Assembly (NCBI GenBank): GCA_025997415.1
Contig: BNUO01000073.1
Location: 1-9,691 of the forward strand
From: Campylobacterota bacterium
GTDB lineage: Bacteria > Campylobacterota > Campylobacteria > Campylobacterales > SZUA-545
Reading direction: 5' to 3'
Length of the DNA stretch: 9,691 nucleotides
How positions within the stretch are numbered: the stretch's first letter is position 1; each line of letters opens with the position of its first letter. The notes below the pieces were generated by a model. It had not been told where the DNA came from, did no database searches, and saw nothing but the letters and a program-made list of their open reading frames with translations. The position numbers and the translations under genes were made by a program. Shown in pieces: positions 1 to 7,107 of the stretch.

Positions 1-2
1 GG

Positions 3-476
3 TTTAGACTTGACACACTCGCAGGTGAAATGCGCACAGATAGAGGTAGTGTAAGTTCGCCATTTGTGGGCGCAAGAGTATCTGTTGAATATATATTGAA
101 CACCTATCAGAATGGTTCTCCGTTTGTCAGTGTTTATACAGGAGCAGGAGCAGACTTTATCCTTGAGGGTAGCAGAAATATCACACTACCGCAGATCGAA
201 GTGGCATTGAGATTTAGGTTTGGGGGTAGTGGGAAGGATAGAGATTCTTCGGCTCAAAAGCAACCTCAGTATGACAAGGCGTTTGTCATTCTGAGCACTC
301 CTCTTGTTATTCCACACGATCCATCTGTCATTCTGAGCGAAGCGAAGAATCTCAACGCAGATACTTCGGCTTCGCCTCAGAATGACAATGGCGCTTCGCC
401 CCAGAACGACAAATATCCGCCATCAGAGCAACACCGCATTACCGAGATCACCATTCTCAATATAGAAAAGGAGTAG
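3..476 (+). CDS. C-terminal part of an outer-membrane beta-barrel-like protein with a repeat-encoded tail (5' end outside window)
   Basis: The frame is open from the first bases of the window, so the ATG at 30 is probably internal and the true start lies upstream. Up to about nt 221 the product reads as alternating polar/hydrophobic strands. It ends in VALRFRF, which looks like the aromatic-terminated last strand (beta-signal) of an outer-membrane barrel. The following ~84 residues are of a different kind: the stretch reading VILSEAKNL and twice SPQND is a translation of the dispersed inverted repeat found elsewhere in the window. A repeat has therefore probably inserted near the original stop and extended the frame. 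The Shine-Dalgarno of the next gene lies inside the last codons, and the stop is 3 bases before the next ATG, so the two genes are likely co-transcribed and coupled. The family is not identified. The barrel call rests on texture only. Confidence 0.55.
   Translation, partial: FRLDTLAGEMRTDRGSVSSPFVGARVSVEYILNTYQNGSPFVSVYTGAGADFILEGSRNITLPQIEVALRFRFGGSGKDRDSSAQKQPQYDKAFVILSTPLVIPHDPSVILSEAKNLNADTSASPQNDNGASPQNDKYPPSEQHRITEITILNIEKE
326..387. repeat. Dispersed inverted repeat, copy A, inside a coding region
   Basis: The arms TGTCATTCTGAG (326-337) and CTCAGAATGACA (376-387) are perfect 12-bp inverted repeats. Inside them GCGAAGCGAAG (338-348) faces CTTCGGCTTCGC (364-375). A partial additional right arm (CGCTTCGCCCCAGAACGACA) follows at 392-411, and another left-arm fragment (TTTGTCATTCTGAGCA) precedes it at about 282-297. 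The same arms bound the repeat between the convergent genes at 1675-1798. Confidence 0.8.
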
Positions 477-479
477 AAG

Positions 480-1541
480 ATGAAGAAGTTCATAACCTAT
501 CTGCGCAGTGCAATGCTGATCATCGTTGCAATGGGATTGTTAATCTCATGCGGTAACGACTTTAACGATATGATGAAAGAGCGAACATCTCCACCCAGCG
601 GAGGCGAAACCCCTCTGCCAACACCCACACCAATACCACCTCCGCTGCCGCCAATCACCCTATCCTCGATCAGCGTGAAAACCCAACCCACAAGAACCGC
701 TTACGGATTGAATAGCAGCGATGCCGTTGATCTTACAGGCATGGAACTCACCCTTAAATACAGCGATGGCAGTACGCAGGATAAAATCTACAGTCCCGCT
801 GAAGCCTCGCTTTACAGCGTTGCCAACTTCGATCGAGTTGCGACAGGCTCTGGTAAAACCGCAGATGTTACATACGACGGCGTTACGACTACTGGAGGCG
901 GGAACATTACAGGCTTGGGCGTACATAACTTCGTAGCCAATCGTACCAGCGGCACAACGGGCTACTACGGCTATGATACCCTGCAAACCGCCTTTGGCTC
1001 TGGCGGCGAAGCTGGACAGACCGCCGTTATCACAATGTACGCCGATGAACAACTAAGCGGGCAGATCGCGATTAACTCTACCACCAATATCACGCTGATC
1101 GGAAACGGCTCGCAGACAATCAAGGGTTACATGGGCGGCGGAGCCGTTTTCAGAATAAATAGCGGCGGCGCTCTGACTTTGAACGATGGCATCACCATTA
1201 CTGGGCATGTCAACACAGTATCGAACCCCACAAGTGGCGGCGCTGTGCATGTAGCTGGCGGCACATTTACAATGAATGGCGGAATTATCGAAGGCAACAA
1301 AGCCACTTGGGGCGGCGGGGTGTATATCCAGAGCGCAACATTCATTATGGGCGGCGGCAAGATCAGAGACAATAACGCCACCAGCGGAGGCGGCGGGGTG
1401 GCTTTAAACCACGGCACATTCACTGCTCTAACCCCGATAAATGATGACAACAAGGCGACCTACATCTACGGCAATAGGGCGAATCAGGTTGAAATATTAG
1501 GCGGCACTATCGGCGGCACTATAAGTTATATGGGGTGGTAG
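480..1541 (+). CDS. Surface lipoprotein with proline-rich linker, Ig-like domain and parallel beta-helix
   Basis: The product has 353 aa. The N-terminus is a lipoprotein signal peptide: basic MKKFITYLR, a hydrophobic core at 11-22, and lipobox LISC with the acylated Cys at 24. A spacer rich in Pro, Thr and Gly follows (38-58), then a probable bacterial Ig-like segment (about 61-150). The rest (about 165-345) is a run of Gly-rich beta-helix rungs with GGAV/GGGV turns and repeated units of the type GTFTMNGGxIxGNxA. These resemble Chlamydia PMP/adhesin-type and gut Treponema repeat proteins. The predicted location is an outer-membrane anchor with an exposed helix, with adhesion or surface display as an inferred role. 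The start is supported by AAGGAG at 468-473, six bases before the ATG. There is no C-terminal barrel or sorting signal, so it is not an autotransporter. The specific family is unknown. Confidence 0.8.
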   Translation: MKKFITYLRSAMLIIVAMGLLISCGNDFNDMMKERTSPPSGGETPLPTPTPIPPPLPPITLSSISVKTQPTRTAYGLNSSDAVDLTGMELTLKYSDGSTQDKIYSPAEASLYSVANFDRVATGSGKTADVTYDGVTTTGGGNITGLGVHNFVANRTSGTTGYYGYDTLQTAFGSGGEAGQTAVITMYADEQLSGQIAINSTTNITLIGNGSQTIKGYMGGGAVFRINSGGALTLNDGITITGHVNTVSNPTSGGAVHVAGGTFTMNGGIIEGNKATWGGGVYIQSATFIMGGGKIRDNNATSGGGGVALNHGTFTALTPINDDNKATYIYGNRANQVEILGGTIGGTISYMGW

Positions 1542-1674
1542 AGGAAAGCAAGATCACAAAAGCGCCCAGCGCCAAATTCAAGAAGGAGGTAGAAGAAGAT
1601 AGGAAAGAAAGAGCGATAAGCAAAGGAAAACAGAGGGGGGCAGAAGGGGTATAACCCTCACTTCTATCGCTCCT

Positions 1675-1798
1675 CCTGTCATTCTGAACAATCCCTCGCG
1701 GTAGTAGCGAGGGTCGGTGAAGAATCTCAGTCCGTCTTTAGGTGTTTTGACGAGAATTGACTGAGATTCTTCGTCGCTTCACTCCTCAGAATGACAGG
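1675..1798. repeat. Dispersed inverted repeat, copy B (nested, ~124 bp)
   Basis: This is a large imperfect palindrome with three nested levels. The outer arms CCTGTCATTCTGA (1675-1687) and TCAGAATGACAGG (1786-1798) are a perfect 13-bp match. The inner arms GAAGAATCTCAGTC (1719-1732) and GACTGAGATTCTTC (1759-1772) are a perfect 14-bp match. The left half also has its own hairpin, CCCTCGC (1693-1699) with GCGAGGG (1707-1713). No reading frame for a transposase is present, so it resembles a non-autonomous REP/MITE-like element. Confidence 0.85.
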
Positions 1799-1817
1799 GA
1801 GCGCCGTTATTAACGAG

Positions 1818-1862
1818 ATTGCGGGTCGTAGCCCGCAATGACGGGAGAACGCCCGCAATGAC
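1818..1862. repeat. Small GCGGG palindrome plus extra half copy
   Basis: ATTGCGGG (1818-1825) pairs with CCCGCAAT (1832-1839) around a 6-base loop. The right half is repeated as GCCCGCAATGAC at 1851-1862. It abuts the nested inverted repeat and shares its AATGAC ending, so it is probably a variant end of the same repeat family. Confidence 0.65.
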
Positions 1863-1894
1863 AACCCCTGTTATATTGAGCATTAGCGAAACCA

Positions 1895-4468
1895 TTAGCC
1901 CTCGATCTCTCTCGCTGTTATTTCCCCGTTTTCCGCGTCAAATAAGACCTTCGATCCGCTTTTGACCTCCCCGCGCAAGATCAGATCGCTCAACCGATCT
2001 TCCACCAATTTATTCAGCGCTCTGGCAAGCGGTCTTGCGCCAAACTCAGGATCAAAACCATGCTCTGCGATCGCGCTTTTTGCTGCCGCCGAAAACTCGA
2101 TCTCGATCTCGCGATCTTTAAGCCGCGCAGCTAGATCGCCGATCATCTTCTCGGTAATCTTCTCGATCTCGCCAAATCCCAACGGCTCAAAGATCACCAC
2201 CTCGTCAAGCCGATTGAGAAACTCAGGGCGAAAGTGCGCTCGAAGCTCCTTCCAAACCGCGTCGTTGCGTGCTTTTTTGTCGCCTATTTCAGCGATCTCG
2301 CGGCTTGCCAAGTTTGAGGTCAAGATCAAGATCGTGTTCTTAAAGTCGATCGTAACGCCCTTGTTATCCGTCAACCGCGCCTCGTCCAAAACTTGCAAAA
2401 GGATATTAAATGTGTCGGGGTGCGCTTTTTCGATCTCGTCTAGCAGCACCACGCTGTAAGGTTTGCGCCGCACAGCCTCCGTAAGCTGCCCGCCCTCCTC
2501 GTAGCCCACATAGCCGGGAGGCGCACCCACCAGACGGCTCGCCGCGTGTTTTTCCATATATTCGCTCATATCCAGCCGAATCATCGCGCGATCGCTGTCA
2601 AACAAAAATCTCGAAAGTGATTTCGCCGTTTCAGTTTTGCCCACGCCCGTCGCACCCAAGAACAGAAAGCTGCCAAGCGGTCGGTTCGGATTGTTCAGCC
2701 CTGCCTTCGATCGCTTGATCACCGCGCTCACAGCCTTGATCGCCTCGTTCTGCCCGATCACGCTGCGGCTTAGCTCCGATTCGATATTCAAAACCTTTTC
2801 GCGCTCGCTTTGCAGCATCCGCCGCACGGGAATGTTCGTCCATTTCGCCACGATCGAGGCGATCGCCTCCTCATCAACGCTGTTTTTGAGCAGCGTACCC
2901 GCCTCCTGCATAGCCTGCCATTTTTCGTTTTGCGCTGAAAGTTGCTTTTTAATTTCAGGGATTTTGCCATATTCAAGCTCCGCCGCCTTTGAATAGTCGC
3001 TTTCGCGCTTTGCGATCTCCGCCTCGCGCCGCGCCGTATCCTCCTCGCTTTTGAGTTCGGCGACACGATTGAAGACAGCCTTTTCGTTGTCAAATCGCGC
3101 CTCCAATTCGCGCCTCTTTTCCTCCGCATCGCCCAGCTCCCGCTCGATCTCGCCAATGCGCGATCGGCTCTTTTCGCCCTTTTGCATTTTCAGCGCTTCA
3201 AGCTCCACTTTGAGCCGCGATATTTCGCGCTTCGCCCTGTCAAGCTCGGCGGGCTGGCTCTCGATCTGCATTTTGAGTTCGCTCGCCGCCTCGTCGATAA
3301 GGTCGATCGCCTTGTCGGGCAGAAATCGGTCGTTGATGTAGCGATCGCTCAGATAGACCGCCGCCGCAAGCGCGTTGTCCTCGATCGTAACATTGTGGTG
3401 CGTTTCCAGCCGCTCTTTTAGCCCGCGCATAATCTGGATCGCCTCCGCCGCGCTCGGCTCGCCCACCATCACGGGCTGAAACCGCCGCTGCATCGCCGCA
3501 TCTTTCTCAAAATACTTTCTATATTCTTTTAAGGTTGTGGCGCCAATGCAGCGCAGTTCGCCGCGTGCCAGAGCGGGTTTGAGCAGGTTCGCCGCGTCCA
3601 TACTGCCCTCGCTCGCACCCGCGCCGATGATGGTGTGGATTTCGTCAATAAATAAGATAACATCGCTGCTCTCTCTGACCTCGTCGATGACCGCTTTTAG
3701 CCGCTCCTCAAACTCGCCGCGATACTTTGCGCCTGCGATCAGAGCGCCCATATCCAGCGTGATCACGCGCTTGTTTTGGAGGCTCGTAGGCACATCGGAA
3801 CGTGCGATCCTGATAGCCAGCGCCTCTACGATCGCCGTTTTGCCCACGCCCGGATCGCCTAGCAAAATAGGATTATTTTTGGTTTTTCTAAGCAGGATTT
3901 GCATCATTCGCGCGATCTCCTCGTCGCGTCCGATCACGGGATCAAAGGAGTTTGCCTTAGCTTTCGCACTTAAATCTATGCCGTATTTTTCCAACGCACC
4001 GCCCGTTTCTTCGGCGTTTTGGCGATCGATTTTTTTCGTGCCGCGCATGGCTTCGAGCGTCTTTTTCAGCTCCGAAATGTCGATATGCCGCTCCAGCACG
4101 GATTTCAGGCGATCGAGATTGGCGATCAGGTAGGCATCGACGGCGATATACTCGTCGCCAAAAGCACGCGCCTGCGCCTCAGCCGCTTGAATTGCGTCAA
4201 GAAGATCGCGCGAGATTTTGATATGTTCTTTCGTGATTTGCGAGACGGCGGGCAGCCTTGAAGCGGCGGATTTCACCTCAAGCTCGATCGCGGCGGATTG
4301 CGCGTTTAGCTTGTTGAGAGCCTGCCGCAGGATCGAGTTTGACGCCGTAAGCTGCGCCCACAAGATATGCAGGTTTGCGACTTCGGGATTTTTGACGAAA
4401 AGCGCCAGCGAGATCGCGCTCTCAAGCGTCTCGCGCATCTGATTTGTCAGTTTTTCGAGCAGGTCCAT
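1895..4468 (-). CDS. clpB: ATP-dependent chaperone/disaggregase ClpB
   Basis: ClpB is a Hsp100 AAA+ hexamer that threads aggregated proteins through its pore together with DnaK/DnaJ/GrpE in the cytoplasm. The product is 857 aa, the usual family length. In order: N domain (1-145); NBD1 with Walker A GDPGVGKT (204-211), pore-loop Tyr in KYRGEF (249), Walker B ILFIDE (271-276) and arginine fingers R328/R329; a long charged middle coiled coil (about 400-525); NBD2 with Walker A GATGVGKT (605-612), pore loop GYVGYEEGG (652-660), Walker B VVLLDE (673-678) and sensor-2 GARPL (810-814). There is no ClpP-binding IGF/L loop, as expected for ClpB and not ClpA. The start at 4468 is chosen because AGGAGG lies six bases upstream. 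A more distal ATG at 4510 overlaps the -10 box and cannot be in the transcript. All key residues are intact. Confidence 0.97.
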   Translation of the reverse strand: MDLLEKLTNQMRETLESAISLALFVKNPEVANLHILWAQLTASNSILRQALNKLNAQSAAIELEVKSAASRLPAVSQITKEHIKISRDLLDAIQAAEAQARAFGDEYIAVDAYLIANLDRLKSVLERHIDISELKKTLEAMRGTKKIDRQNAEETGGALEKYGIDLSAKAKANSFDPVIGRDEEIARMMQILLRKTKNNPILLGDPGVGKTAIVEALAIRIARSDVPTSLQNKRVITLDMGALIAGAKYRGEFEERLKAVIDEVRESSDVILFIDEIHTIIGAGASEGSMDAANLLKPALARGELRCIGATTLKEYRKYFEKDAAMQRRFQPVMVGEPSAAEAIQIMRGLKERLETHHNVTIEDNALAAAVYLSDRYINDRFLPDKAIDLIDEAASELKMQIESQPAELDRAKREISRLKVELEALKMQKGEKSRSRIGEIERELGDAEEKRRELEARFDNEKAVFNRVAELKSEEDTARREAEIAKRESDYSKAAELEYGKIPEIKKQLSAQNEKWQAMQEAGTLLKNSVDEEAIASIVAKWTNIPVRRMLQSEREKVLNIESELSRSVIGQNEAIKAVSAVIKRSKAGLNNPNRPLGSFLFLGATGVGKTETAKSLSRFLFDSDRAMIRLDMSEYMEKHAASRLVGAPPGYVGYEEGGQLTEAVRRKPYSVVLLDEIEKAHPDTFNILLQVLDEARLTDNKGVTIDFKNTILILTSNLASREIAEIGDKKARNDAVWKELRAHFRPEFLNRLDEVVIFEPLGFGEIEKITEKMIGDLAARLKDREIEIEFSAAAKSAIAEHGFDPEFGARPLARALNKLVEDRLSDLILRGEVKSGSKVLFDAENGEITAREIEG

Positions 4469-4505
4469 TTTGCCTCCTATGTCTGCAAAAGTTGAGCTGG
4501 AGCGG

Positions 4506-4534
4506 ATCATACAATATTAGTCGATTATAGTCAA
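4506..4534 (-). promoter_or_regulatory. sigma-70-type promoter of clpB
   Basis: On the minus strand TTGACT (4534-4529) and TATGAT (4511-4506) are separated by exactly 17 bases. This is close to the sigma-70 consensus, with a predicted transcript start near 4499 and a ~30-base leader before the clpB ATG. A good -35 box is unusual in Campylobacterota, where that element is normally weak. Confidence 0.65.
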
Positions 4535-4535
4535 G
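4515..4535 (-). promoter_or_regulatory. Possible HspR (HAIR-like) operator over the clpB promoter
   Basis: On the minus strand CTTGACT-N7-ACTAATA matches the HAIR consensus CTTGAGT-N7-ACTCAAG at 6 of 7 positions in the left half and 4 of 7 in the right, with the exact 7-base spacer. It overlaps the -35 box and spacer. HspR represses clpB and other chaperone genes in Campylobacter and Helicobacter, so the position is sensible. The right half is weak, and the left match is partly explained by the -35 sequence itself. Confidence 0.3.
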
Positions 4536-4937
4536 TTTCTGTACTAGTCCGCCACTTTTCTGTATCCTTAGCTTTTGGAATGAGCCTTCCCTGAACTAGA
4601 GAACTCGCAAAATATGGCGTTACTTCCGCGCGAGGGATTGTTCAGCGCTTCGGCTCAATATGACAGGGAATGCATTGTCGTTCTGAGTAATCCCTCGCGA
4701 TAGTAGCGAGGGACGGACGAAGAATCTAAAGGCGAACATAGATGTTTCGTCGCTTTGCTTCCTCAACATAACAGTAAATGTTATTCAGTGCGCCCCCTAT
4801 GTCCCGCAACGAAGCAGTAGGCTGTCCCCAGCCGTTACTGCGGAGAGCGACAGCACTTTATTAACCGTGCGCTTTAGCTTACGGACATTTCGTTACAATT
4901 CCCGTTCCCAAAACTCAACATTAAAGAATACTTAACA
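4535..4937. other. Intergenic region between divergent clpB and acyltransferase genes
   Basis: About 400 bases without a convincing gene. It contains a decayed copy of the dispersed repeat (listed separately) and a small hairpin-capable stretch at 4815-4840 (CAGTA-GGCT / AGCC-TTACTG). TACAAT at 4892-4897 could be the -10 box of the acyltransferase gene, but no good -35 accompanies it. Confidence 0.5.
4629..4775. repeat. Dispersed inverted repeat, decayed/mosaic copy C
   Basis: The core at 4681-4727 (TTCTGAGTAATCCCTCGCG, then AGCGAGGG, then GAAGAATCT) matches the left half of the copy at 1681-1727 with few differences, including the hairpin CCCTCGC (4692-4698) / GCGAGGG (4706-4712). The right arm is degenerate (TCAACATAACAGT near 4763-4775). 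To its left, 4629-4666 holds an opposite-oriented piece (CGCGAGGGATTGTTCAG ... ATGACAGG) interrupted by about a dozen bases. The element therefore looks like rearranged fragments of two copies. Confidence 0.75.
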
Positions 4938-6972
4938 ATGATAACTAAAAATCTTCTCTCTCTCTCTCTCTAATAAGCCCTTAAATCTCCTACGATCGTT
5001 AATTAGCAATTCGTTTAAGATCGCTGGTGATCAGCAAACGGCTTATCGTCCCGACATTGATGGCTTACGAGCATTCGCAGTATTGGCAGTCGTTGGTTAC
5101 CACTACTTTCCTGGTTGGATCAAAGGCGGTTTTGTAGGCGTTGATATATTCTTTGTAATATCGGGTTATCTAATCAGCGGCATACTCTTAGACAGCCTCA
5201 AAAACAACAACTTTAGCATTATTAACTTCTATCAACGGCGAATCCTGCGCATACTTCCTGCTCTGATACTTGTAATGGTTGCAGTTCTTGTATTCGGTTG
5301 GTTCGCCTTACTTCCTGACGAATACGCACAACTTGGCAAACATATAGCAGGAGGATCTGCGTTTATCTCTAACTTTATCCTCTACTTCGAGTCAGGTTAT
5401 TGGGATACAGCCTCTAACTATAAACCGCTATTGCACCTATGGTCATTAGGCGTTGAGGAGCAGTTCTATATTATCTTTCCTGTTATTCTCTTTGTGCTGC
5501 ATAAGCTGGGTCTTAGAAAATCGTTCTTTATAGCTTTGCTGTTTATCGTATCCTTTGCACTTAATCTCTACTACTACAAAGCAGATATGACGCTTGATTT
5601 CTATATGCCCTTTACAAGATTCTGGGAGTTGATGGCTGGGAGCATGATCGCCTTATCGCAAAGAGAGAAGATCGGACTGTTTCATAACTTAATTGCAAAT
5701 ATCGATCGCAGTAAAGCGCTTAAACAGATACTTTCACTATTGGGTTTGGCGCTAATGCTCTATGGCGTTTTAGCGGCTAGAGGCAATGGACATCCGCCAC
5801 TTAAAATCATAGTTCCGGTAGTTGGTGCATCTTTGTTTATCGTTGCTGGCGGTAATGCCTTCTTAAACAGGTATCTTTTTTCACTTAAACCGATTGTGTT
5901 TATTGGACTAATTAGTTTTCCGCTGTATCTTTGGCATTGGAGTTTGATTAGCTGTTCGCGCATTGTATTATGGAATTACAATGGCATTGAACTACCGATG
6001 ACATTGGTGATCGTGCTGGCAATTATGTCAATAGTTTTAGCAATCTTGACCTATTACTTTATTGAAAAGCCAATTCGATTTTCAAAAAGCCGCAGAGGAT
6101 CAAAGACGATTGCATTGGTAGTGTTGTTGGCGATCATGGGAGCAGTTGGAGCAGGAATCTATATAAAGGGCGGGATAAGCGATAGATGGTTGGTAAGAGC
6201 GTTAGGAGAAAATGTTGAAGCGCAATTAAATGAAATGAAACTTATGCGAACATCGCAATCTTTCAATCAGCCTTGTTTTGCTCGATATGGGTTTAAGAAA
6301 ATAATATATATGCTTAGATTTTGCGTATTAACTGATGTTAATTCTACGCAAACAACAGCCATAATAGGAGATTCGCATGCTCAGTCAAGCTATGACTCAA
6401 TTGCGATGTATAATGCGCAAAAAGGTATAAATACGGTTTTGCTGGGATGCGGTGATGCGCATGGTGGTTTGATTGCAAGAACATCTATATCATCTCCAAA
6501 TCTAACCGAATGCGCTAATCGTGTTCTTGGCGCAGTTCAAACAGATAAAACGATCAACAAAGTGTTTATAGTGTTGTACAAAACAGAGGTGTTAAGCGTT
6601 GATGATTTACAAACAGTAATAGATAAAATAAAAATGGACAATAGAGAGATATTTATTGTAGAAGAAAATCCGGTGTTGCCACATGATATAAGAACATATT
6701 TATTTTCGCATCCGTTTGTAAAAAGCGATAAAAATGTCCACTACTTAACCCGATCGGAAATACTGGAGCAACGCAAAGAATCGCGCAAGATGCTGGCAGA
6801 GCTTAAAGGTGCAACGATCATCTATACGATTGATGTGTTCTGTCCGATCGATCAATGTTTGCTAACGGACGAAAACGGTTTGCCACTTTATGTTGACGAC
6901 GATCATTTGTCGCTCAACGCAGGCGGCAACTTTCTGATCAACCATGCGCTAAAACCGTACTTGGATAAATAA
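4938..6972 (+). CDS. Phase-variable acyltransferase-3/SGNH O-acyltransferase (OafA-like), OFF register
   Basis: This is an integral inner-membrane enzyme of the acyltransferase-3 family fused to a periplasmic SGNH domain. Such proteins O-acetylate lipopolysaccharide, capsule or peptidoglycan; the substrate here is unknown. Hallmarks in order: YRPDIDGLRAFAVL and the conserved His at 5101-5103 in the first membrane helix, GFVGVDIFFVISGYL, LHLWSLGVEEQFY, FPLYLWHWS, FIEKPIRF, then GDSH with the nucleophile Ser at 6373-6375, and DDDH with His at 6904-6906. The frame is open from 4945, but has no ATG or GTG before the family motif. The first TTG (5083) would cut the first helix and lose YRPDIDGLR. 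The ATG at 4938, with weak upstream AAAGA, fits if one CT is added to the (CT)8 tract, giving about 678 aa with a ~35-residue cytoplasmic leader. As sequenced the gene is out of frame. Coordinates include the shifted 5' segment. Confidence 0.85.
4955..4971 (+). repeat. (CT)8 dinucleotide tract at the 5' end of the acyltransferase gene
   Basis: Eight perfect CT units (4956-4971, preceded by a further T at 4955) begin 18 bases after the A of the ATG at 4938. In the present length the ATG frame runs 11 codons through the tract and stops at a tandem TAATAA (4971-4976). Gain of one unit (or loss of two) joins the ATG to the acyltransferase frame. The remaining register stops at 4982-4984. This is the structure of a slipped-strand contingency locus, as known for CT repeats in Helicobacter pylori oipA. 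Confidence 0.85.
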
Positions 6973-7001
6973 CCGTTTGAAAAGGTGTTGAAACTGGCTT
7001 T

Positions 7002-7078
7002 TGGTGCGCTCGGCAGGACTCGAACCTGCGACCTACGGAACCGGAATCCGTCGCTCTATCCATCTAAACTACGAGCGC
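7002..7078 (-). tRNA. tRNA-Arg (anticodon CCG)
   Basis: On the minus strand the acceptor stem GCGCTCG (7078-7072) pairs fully with CGAGCGC (7012-7006), followed by discriminator A and an encoded CCA (7004-7002). The anticodon arm ACGGA-TTCCGGT-TCCGT gives anticodon CCG, which reads CGG codons. The T-arm GCAGG-TTCGAGT-CCTGC is perfect. It lies 29 bases after the glsA stop, with its 3' end facing the 3' end of the acyltransferase gene. Confidence 0.97.
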
Positions 7079-7090
7079 AAATGAGGTCGC

Positions 7091-7096
7091 ATTGTA
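7091..7096 (-). promoter_or_regulatory. Possible -10 box for tRNA-Arg
   Basis: TACAAT on the minus strand lies 12 bases before the mature tRNA 5' end, in the short gap after glsA. The matching -35 region (TCGATT) is poor. This is acceptable for Campylobacterota promoters but gives weak support; co-transcription with glsA is the alternative. Confidence 0.3.
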
Positions 7097-7107
7097 GCAA
7101 CGCAAAC

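Larger units (their letters stand above)
1542..1894. other. Intergenic region between convergent genes, repeat-rich
   Basis: I see no convincing gene here. The first ~130 bases are purine-rich on the plus strand, contain a G6 run (1635-1640), and stay open in one frame up to a TAA near 1653, probably because they contain few T. The remainder is the nested inverted repeat and the small GCGGG palindromes listed separately. The hairpins sit where the lipoprotein gene and clpB converge, so a two-way transcription-stopping role is possible, but no clear terminal T-run was found. Confidence 0.6.

Noticed and set aside
326..411. CRISPR-like repeated units
   Set aside because: The units are inverted and unevenly spaced, with no unique spacers of constant length and no cas gene.
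1127..1453. Minus-strand open frame rich in Pro/Leu opposite the lipoprotein gene
   Set aside because: It is the antisense shadow of the Gly-rich beta-helix repeats and has no independent start signal.
1635..1640. G6 run as a second phase-variable tract
   Set aside because: It is short and lies outside any supported gene.
4508..4510. Upstream ATG giving an 871-aa ClpB
   Set aside because: It sits inside the -10 box, and the extra residues do not look like ClpB. The ATG at 4468-4466 has AGGAGG six bases upstream and gives the standard length.
5083..5085. TTG as the start of the acyltransferase
   Set aside because: It lies inside the first membrane helix, drops the conserved YRPDIDGLR motif and has no Shine-Dalgarno. 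The ATG before the CT tract explains the frame better.
6973..7001. Intrinsic terminator between the acyltransferase gene and tRNA-Arg
   Set aside because: No GC-rich stem followed by a T-run is visible on either strand in these 29 bases.
7002..7078. tRNA-Arg as an integration site for a mobile island
   Set aside because: No integrase gene and no second copy of the tRNA 3' end was found in the window.
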